Shown here in pieces: positions 11,500 to 23,019 of a DNA stretch of 64,000 nucleotides. Each line of letters begins with the position of its first letter. The first letter of the stretch is position 1. A model generated the notes under the pieces. It was not told the origin of the DNA, did no database searches, and saw nothing but the letters and a program-made list of their open reading frames with translations. This DNA comes from Gonatopus flavifemur. Its lineage: Eukaryota > Arthropoda > Insecta > Hymenoptera > Dryinidae. The stretch covers positions 1,302,001-1,366,000 of the forward strand of contig JAFFJZ010000008.1 in the NCBI GenBank assembly GCA_018340375.1, read 5' to 3'. Both the position numbers and the translations under genes were made by a program.

Positions 11500-12160
11500 C
11501 ATATCAGCTGTGTTTGACCTCTGTGTTTGACCTCTGTGTTCATACATGCTAAAGTATGTCTGAAGATTCAGTCAAAACTATCAGATTTTATTTTGAATGA
11601 TTCTTGTGTAAAAACCACCACAATTTATGATTCATTCCGAACAATCGTATTTAGAATGATTCAAAGGTCAAAGTACTTGTGGTTTCTCAGAAAAATAGTC
11701 CAGTCTCTTCTGTTACTCTTTCTTTTGACCGTTCCTCTAACAGCATTAGCCTTCGGCCGGTGGCTCTGTTACCTCTCAGCACTAATGTGGAGAGAAGAAG
11801 ACGGCGTATCTAAGAAAGAAGAAGATATAAACCCTGATCGACCGAGTTCTCGACTTTTAAACAACGACGATACGCGCAAATATATATGTATATATATATA
11901 TATATCCATATATATAGATAGATATCCTTGTCCCTAACAGTCGTGAGCATACGGCAAACCGCTCTTTCGCTTCATAGCTCTGCTGTGTTGGTCTCGATAT
12001 ATAGGGCAACTCGTGGAGTCTCACGGTTTGTGCGAGCTATTCATCTGCATGCTGCCCCCTCTCCTTATTTTCTTTCTCTCACATCTGTAGTTTCTCTGAT
12101 CTGGCCCATCGTCATCCTAGAGTTTGGTCTATCGTCGAGTCGAGTTAAGGATTGATTGAA
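11500..12160. other. GC-mixed stretch with a TA-rich block, no gene recognised
   Basis: A tandem duplication of tgtgtttgacctc lies at 11510-11540. ORF 11527-11937 (+) runs through ordinary-looking sequence into an imperfect (TA)n at 11880-11925 and has no recognisable domain. The 11740-12130 stretch is GC-richer than average and could hold untranslated exon sequence, but nothing decides this. Confidence 0.3.
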
Positions 12161-13720
12161 ATAATTATTGTGTCAGAGGAGAAGAAATAATTATCGTCGT
12201 AAGTCATGTCAAAACTGGATCAGAAGATCTTTCACTGCTTATCAATCATTCGGTGTTCGAGCGGAGATAGTTCCAATGCTTCGATATGCATTTGTATTAG
12301 ATACATAGCATCAATTATATAAAAACAATTGGAATTATTTCAACGAGTATTGTACAGACCCTTTTGAGAGTTTTTGATATTCGCATCAGTAGATCAAAAT
12401 CTTTACCCTCGCGTATTGATTTATTGAATTCCATGCACTGAATTTTGGAAAAAAAAGAATTAAATTTATCGATTTCTCGAGATCATTGAGTGAATACTCC
12501 AGTCACAATGTTCCGATACGACGATAAGGAATACGAGAATGTTTTGAACATTCCCTACAAAGAATGATCAACGGCGTTTCAATGGGCCACTGATTGCCCT
12601 GCCATGCCAATAAAGAGCCGTCATTGGCCCTTTGAAACACCAGCAGTCGTGTTTGCTGGGTTGACATTCTAAGAATGATAAAATATGCGAAGAATGTTTG
12701 AGTTTTCACTTGAATTTCATGATTCTACAAACGCTAGGGATTTATTATGATTCCTGATTTGAAAATCTTAAAAACTGCCAAAGACAATTAATTCCATCTT
12801 TCAAATATCCTATCAATATCCGAAAAGAGACAAGTATATAATCCTTCTTTGAGGTACATTCAAGGAAAGCTTGACGTTTTTAGATGCATGTATTATGAAA
12901 GTATTCATTCAATGAAATATAATATATTTTTCATACAGAATCGGAAGCATACTGAGTGGCCCCTGATACGGATGTCCTTACTCAATTTTGTGTGAAGCTT
13001 TTTTTAATTGAAACTTCGGATCAAACCCTCTTTTACAGAAAACAACACAATCAAATGAAAAAGAGAGAAAGGAAGAAGAAGAGATCATTCCCAAATTCTC
13101 ATTGGATATTTTATTCAGATTGATCGGACCATATAACAAATAAGAGATTGTTTTTCATACAACATTTTATGACTCCAAGAGAACATGAAGGTTCAAGGAA
13201 CGTTCAATAGAGGTATATTCAAAGTCCGGACATCGGAAGGTTCACTGGATATTCCATGAACTTCAATTCACGTACAATGGACATAAATTCAACCTAGGAG
13301 GTTTGTGTTCTCTTGGAAGATGAAGCACATCTTTAAGATGCTGTATATAATGACTAAATTAGGGATTGAAACTCGCATCAATCATCTGTGAAAGTAAATG
13401 ACGATCATTCCAAAGAATTCCCTTTCACGACCGATAGATACCGATTGTATAATATTCCAACTTTGTATGAGATCAGAAAAGGAAAATAAGTGAGAGAATT
13501 TTTATACAAGCTATGATATTACCTGAAATTTTACTGAAACATTTTCAATCCAAGAACCCAATAAATTATTATAAAATTGAATAAATGAAATTTTACGCTT
13601 TTGATCATACTATTTTCCATGAATTATGTAATAATCTACAAGCGTATAATATTCTCCAACTTGTCTCATAATCGATTCAGTATGTCATACGGATTAAATA
13701 TTTCATATAATACACTGTTG
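12160..13720. other. AT-rich DNA, nothing recognised
   Basis: No inverted repeat, coding signal or dispersed repeat was recognised by eye. The ORF at 12503-12709 (minus) has no motif. Confidence 0.45.
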
Positions 13721-14159
13721 TCTCCTTCATGAATTTGTATAGGAAGAATGTTCTTGATACATTTGATTTGATTGTATATTGTGCATTGAATTCCTCAGTT
13801 TTCCATCACGGTCTCTTATCACGGATGTTTGAGAATTGAACAAAAAAACTGAATGCATGATCTGGTATATTTCATACATTCTCTTATATTTGTCTCTCAT
13901 GGGAGAATTCCATATTTTCCTTCTTCTTTGTCCTCCTGCTTTTTGTAACTTATTTGATTTTGACATTTCATTCGAATAATTCTTATTATAAACCGTATCG
14001 AGATGTTTTTTTCTCTTTTTTTTAGGACGACGCCGGTGTGGGCGATGAGGTGACGAAAGACGATTGGTGAGTTGAATAATTATAGCGACGCGGCTCATTA
14101 TCGAGGTGTTCGTGACGGAAACAGTGGTATAGTGAAAGACAATGCAATTCTTATAGAGT

Positions 14160-14220
14160 GAAACAAAGAGATAGACATTGAGAGAAGAAGATGAACAAGA
14201 CAGACACACAGAGAGAGTGG

Positions 14221-14251
<31 letters not shown>

Positions 14252-14278
14252 TTGACAGACAAACAGACAGAGACAGAT
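14160..14278. repeat. Imperfect (GA)n/(GACA)n low-complexity tract
   Basis: Runs of gagagaga and gacagacagaca between 14160 and 14278 create the Ser/Leu/Cys/Val-rich part of a 213-codon minus-strand ORF (13727-14368). That ORF is therefore most likely a low-complexity artefact. Confidence 0.75.
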
Positions 14279-14593
14279 CAATAGGAATACATGGAAGGTG
14301 TTACCATGGAAGGCCTCGTGAGAGAGTGAAAGAGATTTGAAATTGTTATATGGTCGACGGTGGGGCACGAGAATTTGAGTGATTCAATACAATATTTGTG
14401 AAGTTGGAATAATCATGTGGTTGACAGTGAACAAAAATAAGGGTTAAATGGATCTAGAAGTTCATACATGTTATATGCGTTTTATTATAGAGTGCAGGAT
14501 TATATCTTTTTAGTTGAATATAAAATTTGAAGACGAAGGACTCAAGACAAAACACGTGTAGCAACGTTCAATTTATATTAAACATATTCCATA

Positions 14594-14735
14594 CACTCAC
14601 AGAACGGATTTCTTGGAATGAGAACATTTTTCTTGTCGCTGGGACAAAACTCATTTTCCAGGCTCAAGAAAAAAATTAGTTTTGTTCCAGCGACAAGAAA
14701 AATTCTCTCATTTCAAGAAATCCTTCCTGTGAGTG
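14594..14735. mobile_element. 142-bp foldback MITE with TA duplication
   Basis: The arms are nearly perfect for about 60 bases: cactcacagaacggatttc on the left and, read on the other strand, cactcacaggaaggatttc on the right. The loop is short. TA flanks both ends (14592-14593 and 14736-14737). The size, long arms and TA target fit a palindromic MITE; no ORF is present. Confidence 0.85.
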
Positions 14736-15311
14736 TATACGTGCCAATGATCAGTTGACTCGGCTATTATAGAAAACACCCGTTATCGGGTCAACACCAA
14801 CAGTTCAAGAAGGTCGAACATGACGATAGGTAATCTTAGATATAATATTTCAATTCACGAGTGAAACAGATAAATTTTATGATAAAACCTGCAACTTTAA
14901 AGCACCCATAACAATGCACATGGCACATGTTCCGCTAGTAAACTCATAATCTCTTCTTTCTGAACATTATTCAGAATTCAAAGTTTACAATCCTGGCGGA
15001 TTTTGGTGAACTGAAAATTGTTCAGGAGGTACGGTTCACCTTTGATTACAATTTGGTAGAAATTTTGGTTTTAGTAACTCGATGAGTATCTTGGAATGTA
15101 TTCGGAAGAAAACTCATCAAAGTTGAACCAGTTTCAATCCCATGGATTTGTGAGTTATTTCATAACAATCTTTGTGTATCCACCTCCACAACGTCAGGAA
15201 GGTTTCCAAAACAGAGTACATTTTCGAATAGCATCGAATACATCATAGATGATTAGGACAGATAGGAATGACTAAAAATGACAACACTGCCAGATATGTG
15301 ATGAACAATGA

Positions 15312-15469
15312 GGATTTAGTGCGAGCAACCACAATTTTAGTTGATTTCACAACAACGCATGTGAAATATACCACAGCTGATGCGAAAGATACCATAGCTG
15401 AAGTGCATCCTACTTTCCCTGCAGTGAAATTAGCTAAAGTTGTAGTAGCTCGCACTACATTTTTAAATC
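15312..15469. mobile_element. Foldback element with gatttagtgcgagc ends
   Basis: gatttagtgcgagcaacca on the left pairs with gtagtagctcgcactaca...aaatc on the right, with shorter gtgaaat/atttcac words repeated inside. Both strands carry an ORF of similar composition (15243-15455 minus, 15268-15528 plus) because the arms mirror each other; neither is a gene. Confidence 0.65.
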
Positions 15470-16036
15470 GTCCCTATATTTACTTCACAAGAGGTAAATT
15501 TGACAAGTTTGTTTTCTCGTTGTACTAATTCGGCTATTGTAGTGACACGAAGTCGCGCCAGCATTAGGCCAGAGTTGGTATCATCATTCAATATGTTCGG
15601 GAGACGACAATGTGCCCAGTATTGGTAAGACTTTATTCGTCTACGGAATCTATGATTTTGACAGTGATGTGGGGTTTTCAGGGGTTTTTTAGGATCCGGA
15701 ATGAGAATCTGACATGAAGATCACGGAATTCAAGATGGCGGAACTTCATTCCCAAATTTTGCTTTTGGTTGATCATTTGATATGAACCTATCATATGTGG
15801 TCTAGTGTCCCTATGAGAACACCTCAGTCAAAATGCCATCAAATTGACGTCATTTTGACAAGCTGTTCCCATTGGGGATTCTTTTAGGATGCGAAATCAC
15901 GATTTGTGGTGAGAATTAGAAAATTAAAAATTTGTACGAATGTTGGAAGCGTTCATAACCTGTTGTGAGAATCACAAGATTCAGAGTGGTGGCCCAGAAT
16001 TTGTTAGTTTTTGCTAGTTTTTTGGTACTTTTTTTG

Positions 16037-16218
16037 ATCAGGTCAATTCACAAGGCCCTGATTATTTTACCTGATCAGTTCCTCATCAGGTAAAATCACG
16101 CCTTCGCGTTACATACATGATCGGGTCCCGGTTGGGTCAAATCATCAGGCCCTGACTAATAAATCGGGGTGATGTGATCCGATCATGATAATGACCCTAG
16201 GATTTCTTCTAATCAGGT
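16037..16218. repeat. Cluster of CCTGAT/ATCAGG words
   Basis: The words atcagg and cctgat occur at least six times (for example at 16037, near 16055, 16070, 16085 and 16145, and at 16212), with related gatcgggt and tgatccgatca between them. It looks like the body of another word-array element, but no clear termini are visible. Confidence 0.5.
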
Positions 16219-16333
16219 ATCTGCGTAATTACCGCTTTTTTCAACCATGAAATTGAAATTGTTGTCGATTCTTCATTCCATTGTCACAGTTCAATACCTA
16301 TCAACATAAAATCACCTTCTACAAATCACCTTC

Positions 16334-16557
16334 TTCTGGTTTGATGAAATCCTTCAACCCTGTCTATTATCCACCAAACGCTTAATTTCTCCACATCTAC
16401 GACAGCCCTTGTCTTGTACAATTTGTTTCATATAACTTGATCTAGGTCTAGTGACCTTTACCAATTTCACCATTCATTTTTCCTCCTGAATATGTTTTCA
16501 ATAAAATATCATGCCTCAACGTGTGTTCTATCAGATTACTTCTCCTTTCAATGACAT
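16334..16557 (-). pseudogene. LINE 3' fragment, minus strand (copy 3)
   Basis: Read on the minus strand this gives NLIEHTLRHDILLKT, then GGKMNGEI, and the nucleotide tail gataatagacagggttgaagg followed by tttcatcaaaccag, matching LINE copies 1 and 2. About 220 bases of the 3' end survive. Its reading frame runs straight through RRSNLIEHTLRHD, where copies 1 and 2 share a one-base deletion. It also shows the empty site for the MITE found in copy 2. It lacks an (ATG)n tail. Confidence 0.85.
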
Positions 16558-16849
16558 ATGCTATATGCGTTAGAACAAATAATTTCAGAACCTCATATGA
16601 TTTGGTTGGATAATTGAGAGACATTTTTCTGATGGTTTCAAGCATCAGAATGAAAATCAGTGGCTTCATCCCTTACCTAGATAACATGTAAGCTTATCAT
16701 AAGCTTGTCAGACTTGTCAATCGATCGCTTCGACTTCCATGCTCCTCATATATAAGGAAACAGACGCATTGTGATAGTATCAAAAATCCATTATGCAGAG
16801 GAGGGTATTTCGTCTTCGTCAAACGCTTCGGAACGTCGACAAACTGCGA

Positions 16850-17480
16850 CTCCCAAAAATGTTTGTGTGTCTGTATATCCGTCCGTTCGTGCGTGTGTGT
16901 CGCTTGCCTGTGTAGATTCTTTAGTCCACGATAACTCCCAGAATGCACCGATTGGAATAATTTTTTTACCATATAGTCATCCTAGAGAGGACTCGACGTC
17001 TATTGATTTTGGTATCGATCGGATAACGCGTTTTGAGAATAATGCGGAATATTGTTTGAAAAATTGTGATTTCGCGATCGCATATATCTTCGCTTCCTGT
17101 GATCCGATTGCGATGAGATTTATACCAAATTTCAGTTGTGATCCAATACTGTTCCCACATGAATTTCATCTCAATTGGTTGAAAAATGTAGAAAATGTTT
17201 TTTTGCGATCCGCATCATTTCACGATATTTTGAAAGCATGCCTTCCCTATGTTTGTGTCATCCGAATGCCATAGAGCTCTGAGAATAGTCGATTCATGAG
17301 ATGTTGATAGTGCGATAAAAGTTTCAGGCAAATCGAAATTGAGGGAACAAACGGGTAAGCATTCAGCATCAAAAGAAAATTTTGAAATTTCGTATGTACC
17401 GCGATCAAGCGGATATCTTCCGTTCTCATCATCCGATCGTTATGAAATTTCCACCACAGTTGTATGCAGTTTCAATAGTA
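16850..17480 (+). repeat. Mid-length dispersed repeat, copy 3
   Basis: Longest copy of the family at 1625 and 3740, with the core gcatgccttccctatgt at 17236-17252. It starts with a gtgtgtctgtatatccgtcc-like run and contains the block 'gcgatc...catatcttcgcttcc' twice (near 17073 and 17402), giving an internal period of about 330 bases. ORF 16771-17274 (+) spans much of it, but the homologous copies lack this frame, so it is probably not a gene. Confidence 0.7.
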
Positions 17481-17619
17481 AGTTCCAACCTGATCCTACC
17501 AAAGAAATGGGAAAAGGAAAGGAAACATGTTATCGAAAATTGTAATATTTCGATCACTTGTATTTGCGTTTCTGGTTATTCCATTGTCGCAGTTCAATAC
17601 TAATTAACATAAAATCACC

Positions 17620-19090
17620 TTCTAGATGAAATTATCCGTGAAAATTCGATATTTTCAACGTATAAGTTTGGAACGTATTATTAGGTATGAAATTCATATT
17701 TCAATTTCTTTCCACTTTTATTAGTCCTTCTCTTCCTATACAGAGAAACTTTCTCAGCGAACAGAAAAAATGAATCCATTACAAATGGATCACAAATTAG
17801 GATGAAATTTTTATAACTGAACTTATCAATTACTTTTATAATGACGAAAAATGTAGTTATATTCTCATCTTCAAATCATTAACGATCAAATGGTTTCAAT
17901 ATATAATATCGTGGCCATAATTCATCCTGGTGAAAGAGAAAGATGAGAATTTATAAGAAACGAGGAATCTTATATTCTGTCGACGTGTAAGTGAACATTT
18001 GAAAACGTGGTGAATAATAGATTTGCTCGGTGCATTGACCTCGTGCATGTCCATAGAAAATAATACTGTTTCCCTCGATGGTATAAGCTAGATCAAGCGA
18101 ATGCGACAGATTAACATATCTGTGGAATAATTTGTAGATGGACACGTTGTGTGTATATGAATTGGATCCCAAGCGAAGAGGCTGAGGATTAGGCCGTGGT
18201 CTATGTTGTGGTGGTGTAAAAGGAGTCCCTGTCTCTAGGCCTGACTGTAGAATAATAGAAGTAGGAAGCAAAACGGCGGAGCGGTGGTGGCGACTGCGGC
18301 ACCAACTAAAAAAATCAACAAAGCACATTACGCGAAATCATAATGTTTAATGAAAATTGCGCGGTTGCCGTTACACGTTGCGATGCCACACTTTGAAGGA
18401 ACAGTAAATTGAAAATTTTCCGCTAAACAAGAATTCTAACTGCTTGGATGGAGTTTGTACTGCATAGGAACGAGAACTCTTTGAGTAGGCAGGCAATGAA
18501 GTCTTGCATGATTATTATAATTTTCATTATCATCAATCTTTGTTTCCATGTACCAAGATTTTATAATTGAATCATCACCTTCATGAAGTTTCGATTATTT
18601 GAATATATGGAATGTAAAACTGCAGAGTTTTTATGAAAGTTACATGAAGTTGAAGTCGATTCACTGACCTTTCATTGTCATTCTCTGAATTATTGTGATA
18701 CGACGCCTCGTGTAACCATGCCCAGCGCCAAATCGTGACGTTGCTGAACGGTATTCAGATTGCGCTCTTAGCGGTTTTACCAACTTTTTTTTCCACCGCG
18801 ACAAAAGAGGGATTCCTGTAACCACTGGTCAGGAGCCGCGTGCAGAAATATCCATCCGCGCTTGCACTCACTATGGCAGATAATTTACCATTTTTTTACC
18901 TTTCTAATGTTTGAAGAAAACCCAAGAGAATTGCTGAGATTCATGAAAAAAATGCTGGAGTGAATAATGTCATACACAAATATGGTACGAAAAATTCGCA
19001 AAATTAAATAATCATATGATCCTCAGTAGTATGGTGATTGATTTCGATATTGAAACAGTATAGAGGAATAAATTTTCAGTCACTGATATA
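17620..19090. other. Mixed DNA, nothing firmly recognised
   Basis: A sequence near 17579-17625 (cattgtcgcagttcaatac...aaaatcaccttcta) repeats 16275-16322 in the same orientation, so the two flank the LINE tail and repeat copy 3. A GC-richer patch lies at 18150-18310 under a minus ORF (17951-18328), and another at 18700-18880. Neither shows a domain. Confidence 0.4.
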
Positions 19091-19096
19091 TATATA

Positions 19097-19320
19097 TGTT
19101 GTGGTAGTTTGAATTCTTTATTGAAACGGATTAGTACTCGAATAACACAATATTCAACTATTGAAGACCACAAAATCCTGCAGTGCAACTTTGGACTATG
19201 TTTTCAGTTCCAATGAGTTGAATCCAGAAGATAAATAACGATAATTCATTAGATTTCGTGAGTTCGAATTTTCGTTTCGTTTCTATAAACGATTCAAATT
19301 CCACAACATTGATATATAAT
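19097..19320 (+). repeat. Dispersed repeat of about 220 bp, copy A (LTR-like?)
   Basis: Homologous along its length to 60595-60820: both have tgttg near the start, ggattagta-tcgaataac, ctattgaagacca and tttcgtttcgttcctataaac-like phrases in the same order. The TG start could suit a solo LTR, but a matching CA end and a target duplication are not evident. No coding capacity. Confidence 0.65.
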
Positions 19321-19485
19321 GTTCCTGTAACTGATCGTTTGCGCATATGACATAGTTTGTTCGATAGCAAATAAAGTTTTGTAGTTGAGAGATACTTAGA
19401 TACAGTTGATACTATGAACAGATTTCACGGAGAAGATGAAAATTAATGTCATCAGTCGCTATCATTCAATCAATGCATAGTACAA

Positions 19486-19531
19486 ACTCTGCCAATTGGC
19501 ACATGGCTTCCTCGTTTGTGTTGGACAAAAA
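19486..19531 (-). repeat. Short dispersed repeat, partner of 2503-2546
   Basis: Inverse-orientation copy of the repeat containing gccaattggcacatggc. Confidence 0.6.
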
Positions 19532-20299
19532 CAATGGGAATTATTAAAGACTTTTGTCTCACATTCCTTGACCGATTGGAATGAAACTTATGTGAGACCC
19601 CTATGAGGCCATAAACAAATGGACTGAGAACAATAAAAAACTAGAATTCATTTATCATTTCATTCTATTGGTACTTCATCTTATTCTCAAATTCACTACA
19701 ATTTAGTTCTAAGAGAATTTGATTCCAGAGACGAAAACAGGGAGCGGAAATATCTATTTTTTCTGCCTGGGAGATGAGAGTTCATCATCATTGAATGTTA
19801 TTCAGTTGTACAAATGACTGATCCTTTTTAATCAATAGAGTACCTTGGGTGGACTTCCCAAAATGACCCTCAATTTTATCAGTTATTGCAATTCTCAACT
19901 TCAAAGCGAAACTGTTACATCTCACGATTTCTTATCGATAAATACTCTTCATACATTGATTTTATAGCTAATTTTATGATATGAGACGAGTATTCAATCA
20001 TAAAAACTCTCACTTTCTTGAAAAACTTGAAACTGTCATGAGGGTATTATAGAAAAATCAAAACTCACGATACTCTAGACTTGTTGACCATTATCAACCA
20101 GTTATCATTATCACTGGATTATTGTAATCATCGATTTCGGAATAAAATACCAAGAAATATTCATCTACTCTTCTTTTTTTCAAAACTTCTTACAATTCAT
20201 TTGAACGGGGGTTGCCATACACTCATTGAAAATGTTATGACAGCGATTCACATTTTTTTCCATTATTTCCCTATTCCCTATTATAATGGGGAAATTCCA

Positions 20300-20314
20300 C
20301 CCCCCCCCCCCCCC
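20300..20314 (+). repeat. Poly(C) run
   Basis: Fifteen uninterrupted C residues in AT-rich DNA. Length may be uncertain in an assembly. Confidence 0.9.
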
Positions 20315-20369
20315 ATAGTCAATCAATTTTCTACACTTCAAAATGCATGCATAACAGTTCATTCAGAAA

Positions 20370-21893
20370 GTCTGTAGGATGGCACATAGATGGCTTGACT
20401 AGAATTTTTTCCATATGATTTTTATTTAATACTAACCTTCAAACGCTACGCGTGTGATTTTGATAGCAATCTAACTATTGCTTCGTGAGTTATAGCATTT
20501 TGTGTGAAGCAAATTTTGTTATTGAAAGAAAAAATAAAAAAAAAATGAATTTTGAGTTCTCATAAAGCATTGCTTTTTGATGGAAAATAATACAGTCAAA
20601 ACCAAACAATGGCTAGATAAACATTATCCGGACTCTGCTCCATCGAGACAAATGGTAGAGAAGGGGATTGCTGAATTCAAACATGGTCGTACCGGCACAA
20701 ATGATGCAGAGCGCAGTGGACGCCCAAATGAGGCTGTTCTTCCAGAAAACATCAAAAAGATCCACAAATTGGTTATGAACGACCGCAAATTAAAGGTGTA
20801 CGAGGTGGCTCACATTGTAAAGATATCAGATGGTAGTATTTTTACCATTTCACACGAACATTTGGGTATGCGAGAGCTCTGTGCAAAGTAAGTGCTACGT
20901 GAGCTCACAGTCGACAAAAAACAACAACGAATTGATGCTTCAGAGAGGTGTTTGGCGCTGTTAAACTGCAATAAAATCGAATCCTATCGTCGATATGTAA
21001 CAATGGATGAAACATAGCTTCACCATCACCCAGCAGAATCCAAAAGACAGTCAGCTGAGTAGACAGCAGTCGACGAATCGAATCCACACTGGGAAAAAAT
21101 TGGAAAGACCAGCTTCCCAAAATTGCCGTGAATGGTGTTCCCAACATAGTGGCGTATCTGTTCTTCCACTTTGGGTAGTCAGATCTCCCAAGATGCAAGA
21201 ACAACAACTTCAGCTAACTTCAGCTGATGAAATATTTTCTCATCTTGGGGGATCTGACCACCCAAAGTGGAAGAACAGATACACCAATACGTTGGGAGCA
21301 CTATTCACGGCAATTTTGGGGAGCTGGTCTTCCCAATTTTTTTTCTAGTGCAGCACGAGCAAAGATGCAACAGACAGCTGGTCGGGCAATGGCGTCTGTA
21401 TTTTGGGATGCGGAGAGGATAATATTCATCGGCTATCTCCAAAAAGGAACCATCAGCAGTGGCTATTACTGTGTACTTTTGGATCGATTGAAGGCTGGAA
21501 TCGCAAAGAAACGGCCACATTTGCGAAAGAAAAAGGTGTTGTCCCACCAAGACAATGCACCGTGTCACAAATCGATAAAAACGATGGCAAAATTGAATGA
21601 CTTGGGCTTCGAATTGCTTACCCACCCACCGTATTCTTCAGATTCAGCCCCCAGCGACTTTTCCCTGTTTTCAGATCTCAAAAGAATGCTTGCTGGAAAG
21701 AAATTCGAGTTCAATGAAGAAGTAATCGCTGAAACTGAGGCCTATTTTGAAGAGAAAGAGAAATCGTACTAAAAAAGTGGTATCGAAAAGTTGGGAAATC
21801 GCTATACTCCTTGTATCGCCCTCCAAGGCAACTATGTCGAATAAGAAAATCGAGTTTTGTCAAACTTTTGTTTTTTTTACTCATCCTACGGAC
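20370..21893 (+). pseudogene. Near full-length mariner transposon, transposase dead
   Basis: Imperfect terminal repeats gtctgtaggatg (20370-20381) and catcctacggac (21882-21893) bracket about 1.26 kb once an inserted MITE is removed, the usual mariner size. The transposase frame runs from about 20541 to 21844, roughly 344 codons. It gives IKHCFL, KTKQWLDKHYPDSAPSRQM, NDAERSGRP, VTMDET and HQDNAPCHKSIK, then PPYSSDSAPSDFSLF and a GNYVE C-terminus. All three catalytic Asp residues are present, with 34 residues between the second and third (DD34D). There are no frameshifts but at least five in-frame stops: TGA 20553-20555 (for Arg), TAA 20889-20891, TAG 21015-21017 and TAG 21060-21062 (each at an expected Trp), and TAA 21770-21772 (for Tyr). 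A 264-bp MITE interrupts it at 21087-21350. The mariner subfamily differs from that of the fragment at 29078. Confidence 0.93.
21087..21350. mobile_element. 264-bp foldback MITE inside the mariner transposase
   Basis: It starts CACTGGGAAAAAATTGG and ends CCAATTTTTTTTCTAGTG. The arms pair for over 100 bases, including ccacttt/aaagtgg and cagatctcccaagatg with its mirror. CA is duplicated at 21085-21086 and 21351-21352. Removing the element and one CA restores a continuous transposase frame reading DESNPARAKMQQTAGR, which proves both boundaries. It has no coding capacity of its own. Confidence 0.93.
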
Positions 21894-22530
21894 ATATGCA
21901 TGACCTGGTATCCTATCGGATTTCTATCCAAAATTCCTTCAAATTCGAGAAACAAGCGATGATGATCCTATTCACGGATCATTCGATCCATTCATTGTTT
22001 GTGAATATAAGAGGAGAGTAATATTTCTATGATGCACAAGGGCTCATATGAATGTGCGAAGAGAGACCGATTGGTATCTCGAAATCTTTCTCTACCTACC
22101 TATAAATTACGGGAAGAAGCGGAGAACGCGACATGGCGCGGGTTTCTATCGTTACCGAAACGATCGGTGAAATAGATCGCTATCGCGATATATATACGCA
22201 TACGGATGTACGATACATCACGTCACGATGACGGCACGGCGTCTACCTATTTGCCCGGTACTCTGCACTTTACGAAGTATTTGCTGGTACTCGTAACACA
22301 CAGCTATCACATACAGCGTGAATCACGTGCCTTGGATAAGGATTGGAATCACCCTACATATGGATTTTGTATTCACGCTCGGTGTCCTGTGATATTAGGA
22401 ATCCATTTTTATCGTTAATCTTCTATCAATTGCTAACGAGAACTCCTCAAAAATGAAAACAATGAATCTTTGGAGGAATCATTCTTTGGCAGAACTGTAA
22501 AAACTCTGCAACATTGAGCGCTGATTACTA

Positions 22531-23015
22531 CACCGAGGGAAAAGATTGTGGAACCAACTACGTATGTAGTTGAATATGGTGAACGATGGTATGCACAGGA
22601 GCGGACTATGGCCTGTGCCAACGGCGCCATGGCGCAGGGACGGCAGGCCGTGAAAGGGCGGCAATCGGGTCAAAAAAACATTTTTTTTAATTTTAATCAT
22701 TCAAAAATAATTTTTAAAAGAATAAGAAATTCTAAGCAATGAGATAACATTTTTTGGTAATGAATATTTTCGTGAAAAATTAATTTCCGCTGCCATATAA
22801 AGGGCGGCAAGCCAGATGGCGCACGAGTGGCAAAAACCAAAGTCCGCCTCTGGGTATGTAGTTGAGTCAACAGAATATTTGGTAGGCTCTATGAAATATA
22901 GTTGAAGTGAATGATATATAGTTGAGTTCACTGTATTCTATTGACCCAGCTACATACGTTCGTTCGTCATATCCAACTGCATATATTGGTGACTTCGAAA
23001 TCTTCTTTCTCAGTG
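22531..23015. mobile_element. Foldback MITE with TATGTAGTTGA words, itself interrupted by a hAT MITE
   Basis: The left end CACCGAGGGAAAAGATT pairs with the right end AATCTTCTTTCTCAGTG. Inside, tatgtagttga, tatagttga and the mirror form tcaac/ccaactgcatata recur. Its left flank is TA and its right flank TG, so the duplication is decayed. A 257-bp hAT MITE sits at 22596-22852; without it the host element would be about 220 bp. Flanking ORFs are meaningless. Confidence 0.8.
22596..22852. mobile_element. 257-bp hAT-type MITE nested in another MITE
   Basis: The terminal inverted repeats are CAGGAGCGGACTATGG (22596-22611) and, on the other strand, CAGAGGCGGACTTTGG (22852-22837). An 8-bp target duplication, GGTATGCA (22588-22595) and GGTATGTA (22853-22860), differs by one base. 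CAG ends and an 8-bp duplication are the hallmarks of hAT elements. The body carries ggcggc words near both ends, a poly(T) run and no transposase. Confidence 0.9.
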
Positions 23016-23019
23016 TGAA

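Noticed and set aside
13727..14368. 213-codon minus-strand ORF, one of the longest in the window
   Set aside because: Its middle is encoded by a (GA)n/(GACA)n tract, giving Leu/Ser/Val/Cys-rich low-complexity sequence, and no domain or conserved block is visible.
21015..21062. Possible A-to-I RNA recoding of TAG to TGG at two expected Trp codons of the mariner
   Set aside because: The copy also has TGA, a TAA at a Trp position needing two edits, and a TAA at a Tyr position that such editing cannot restore. Neutral decay explains all five stops.
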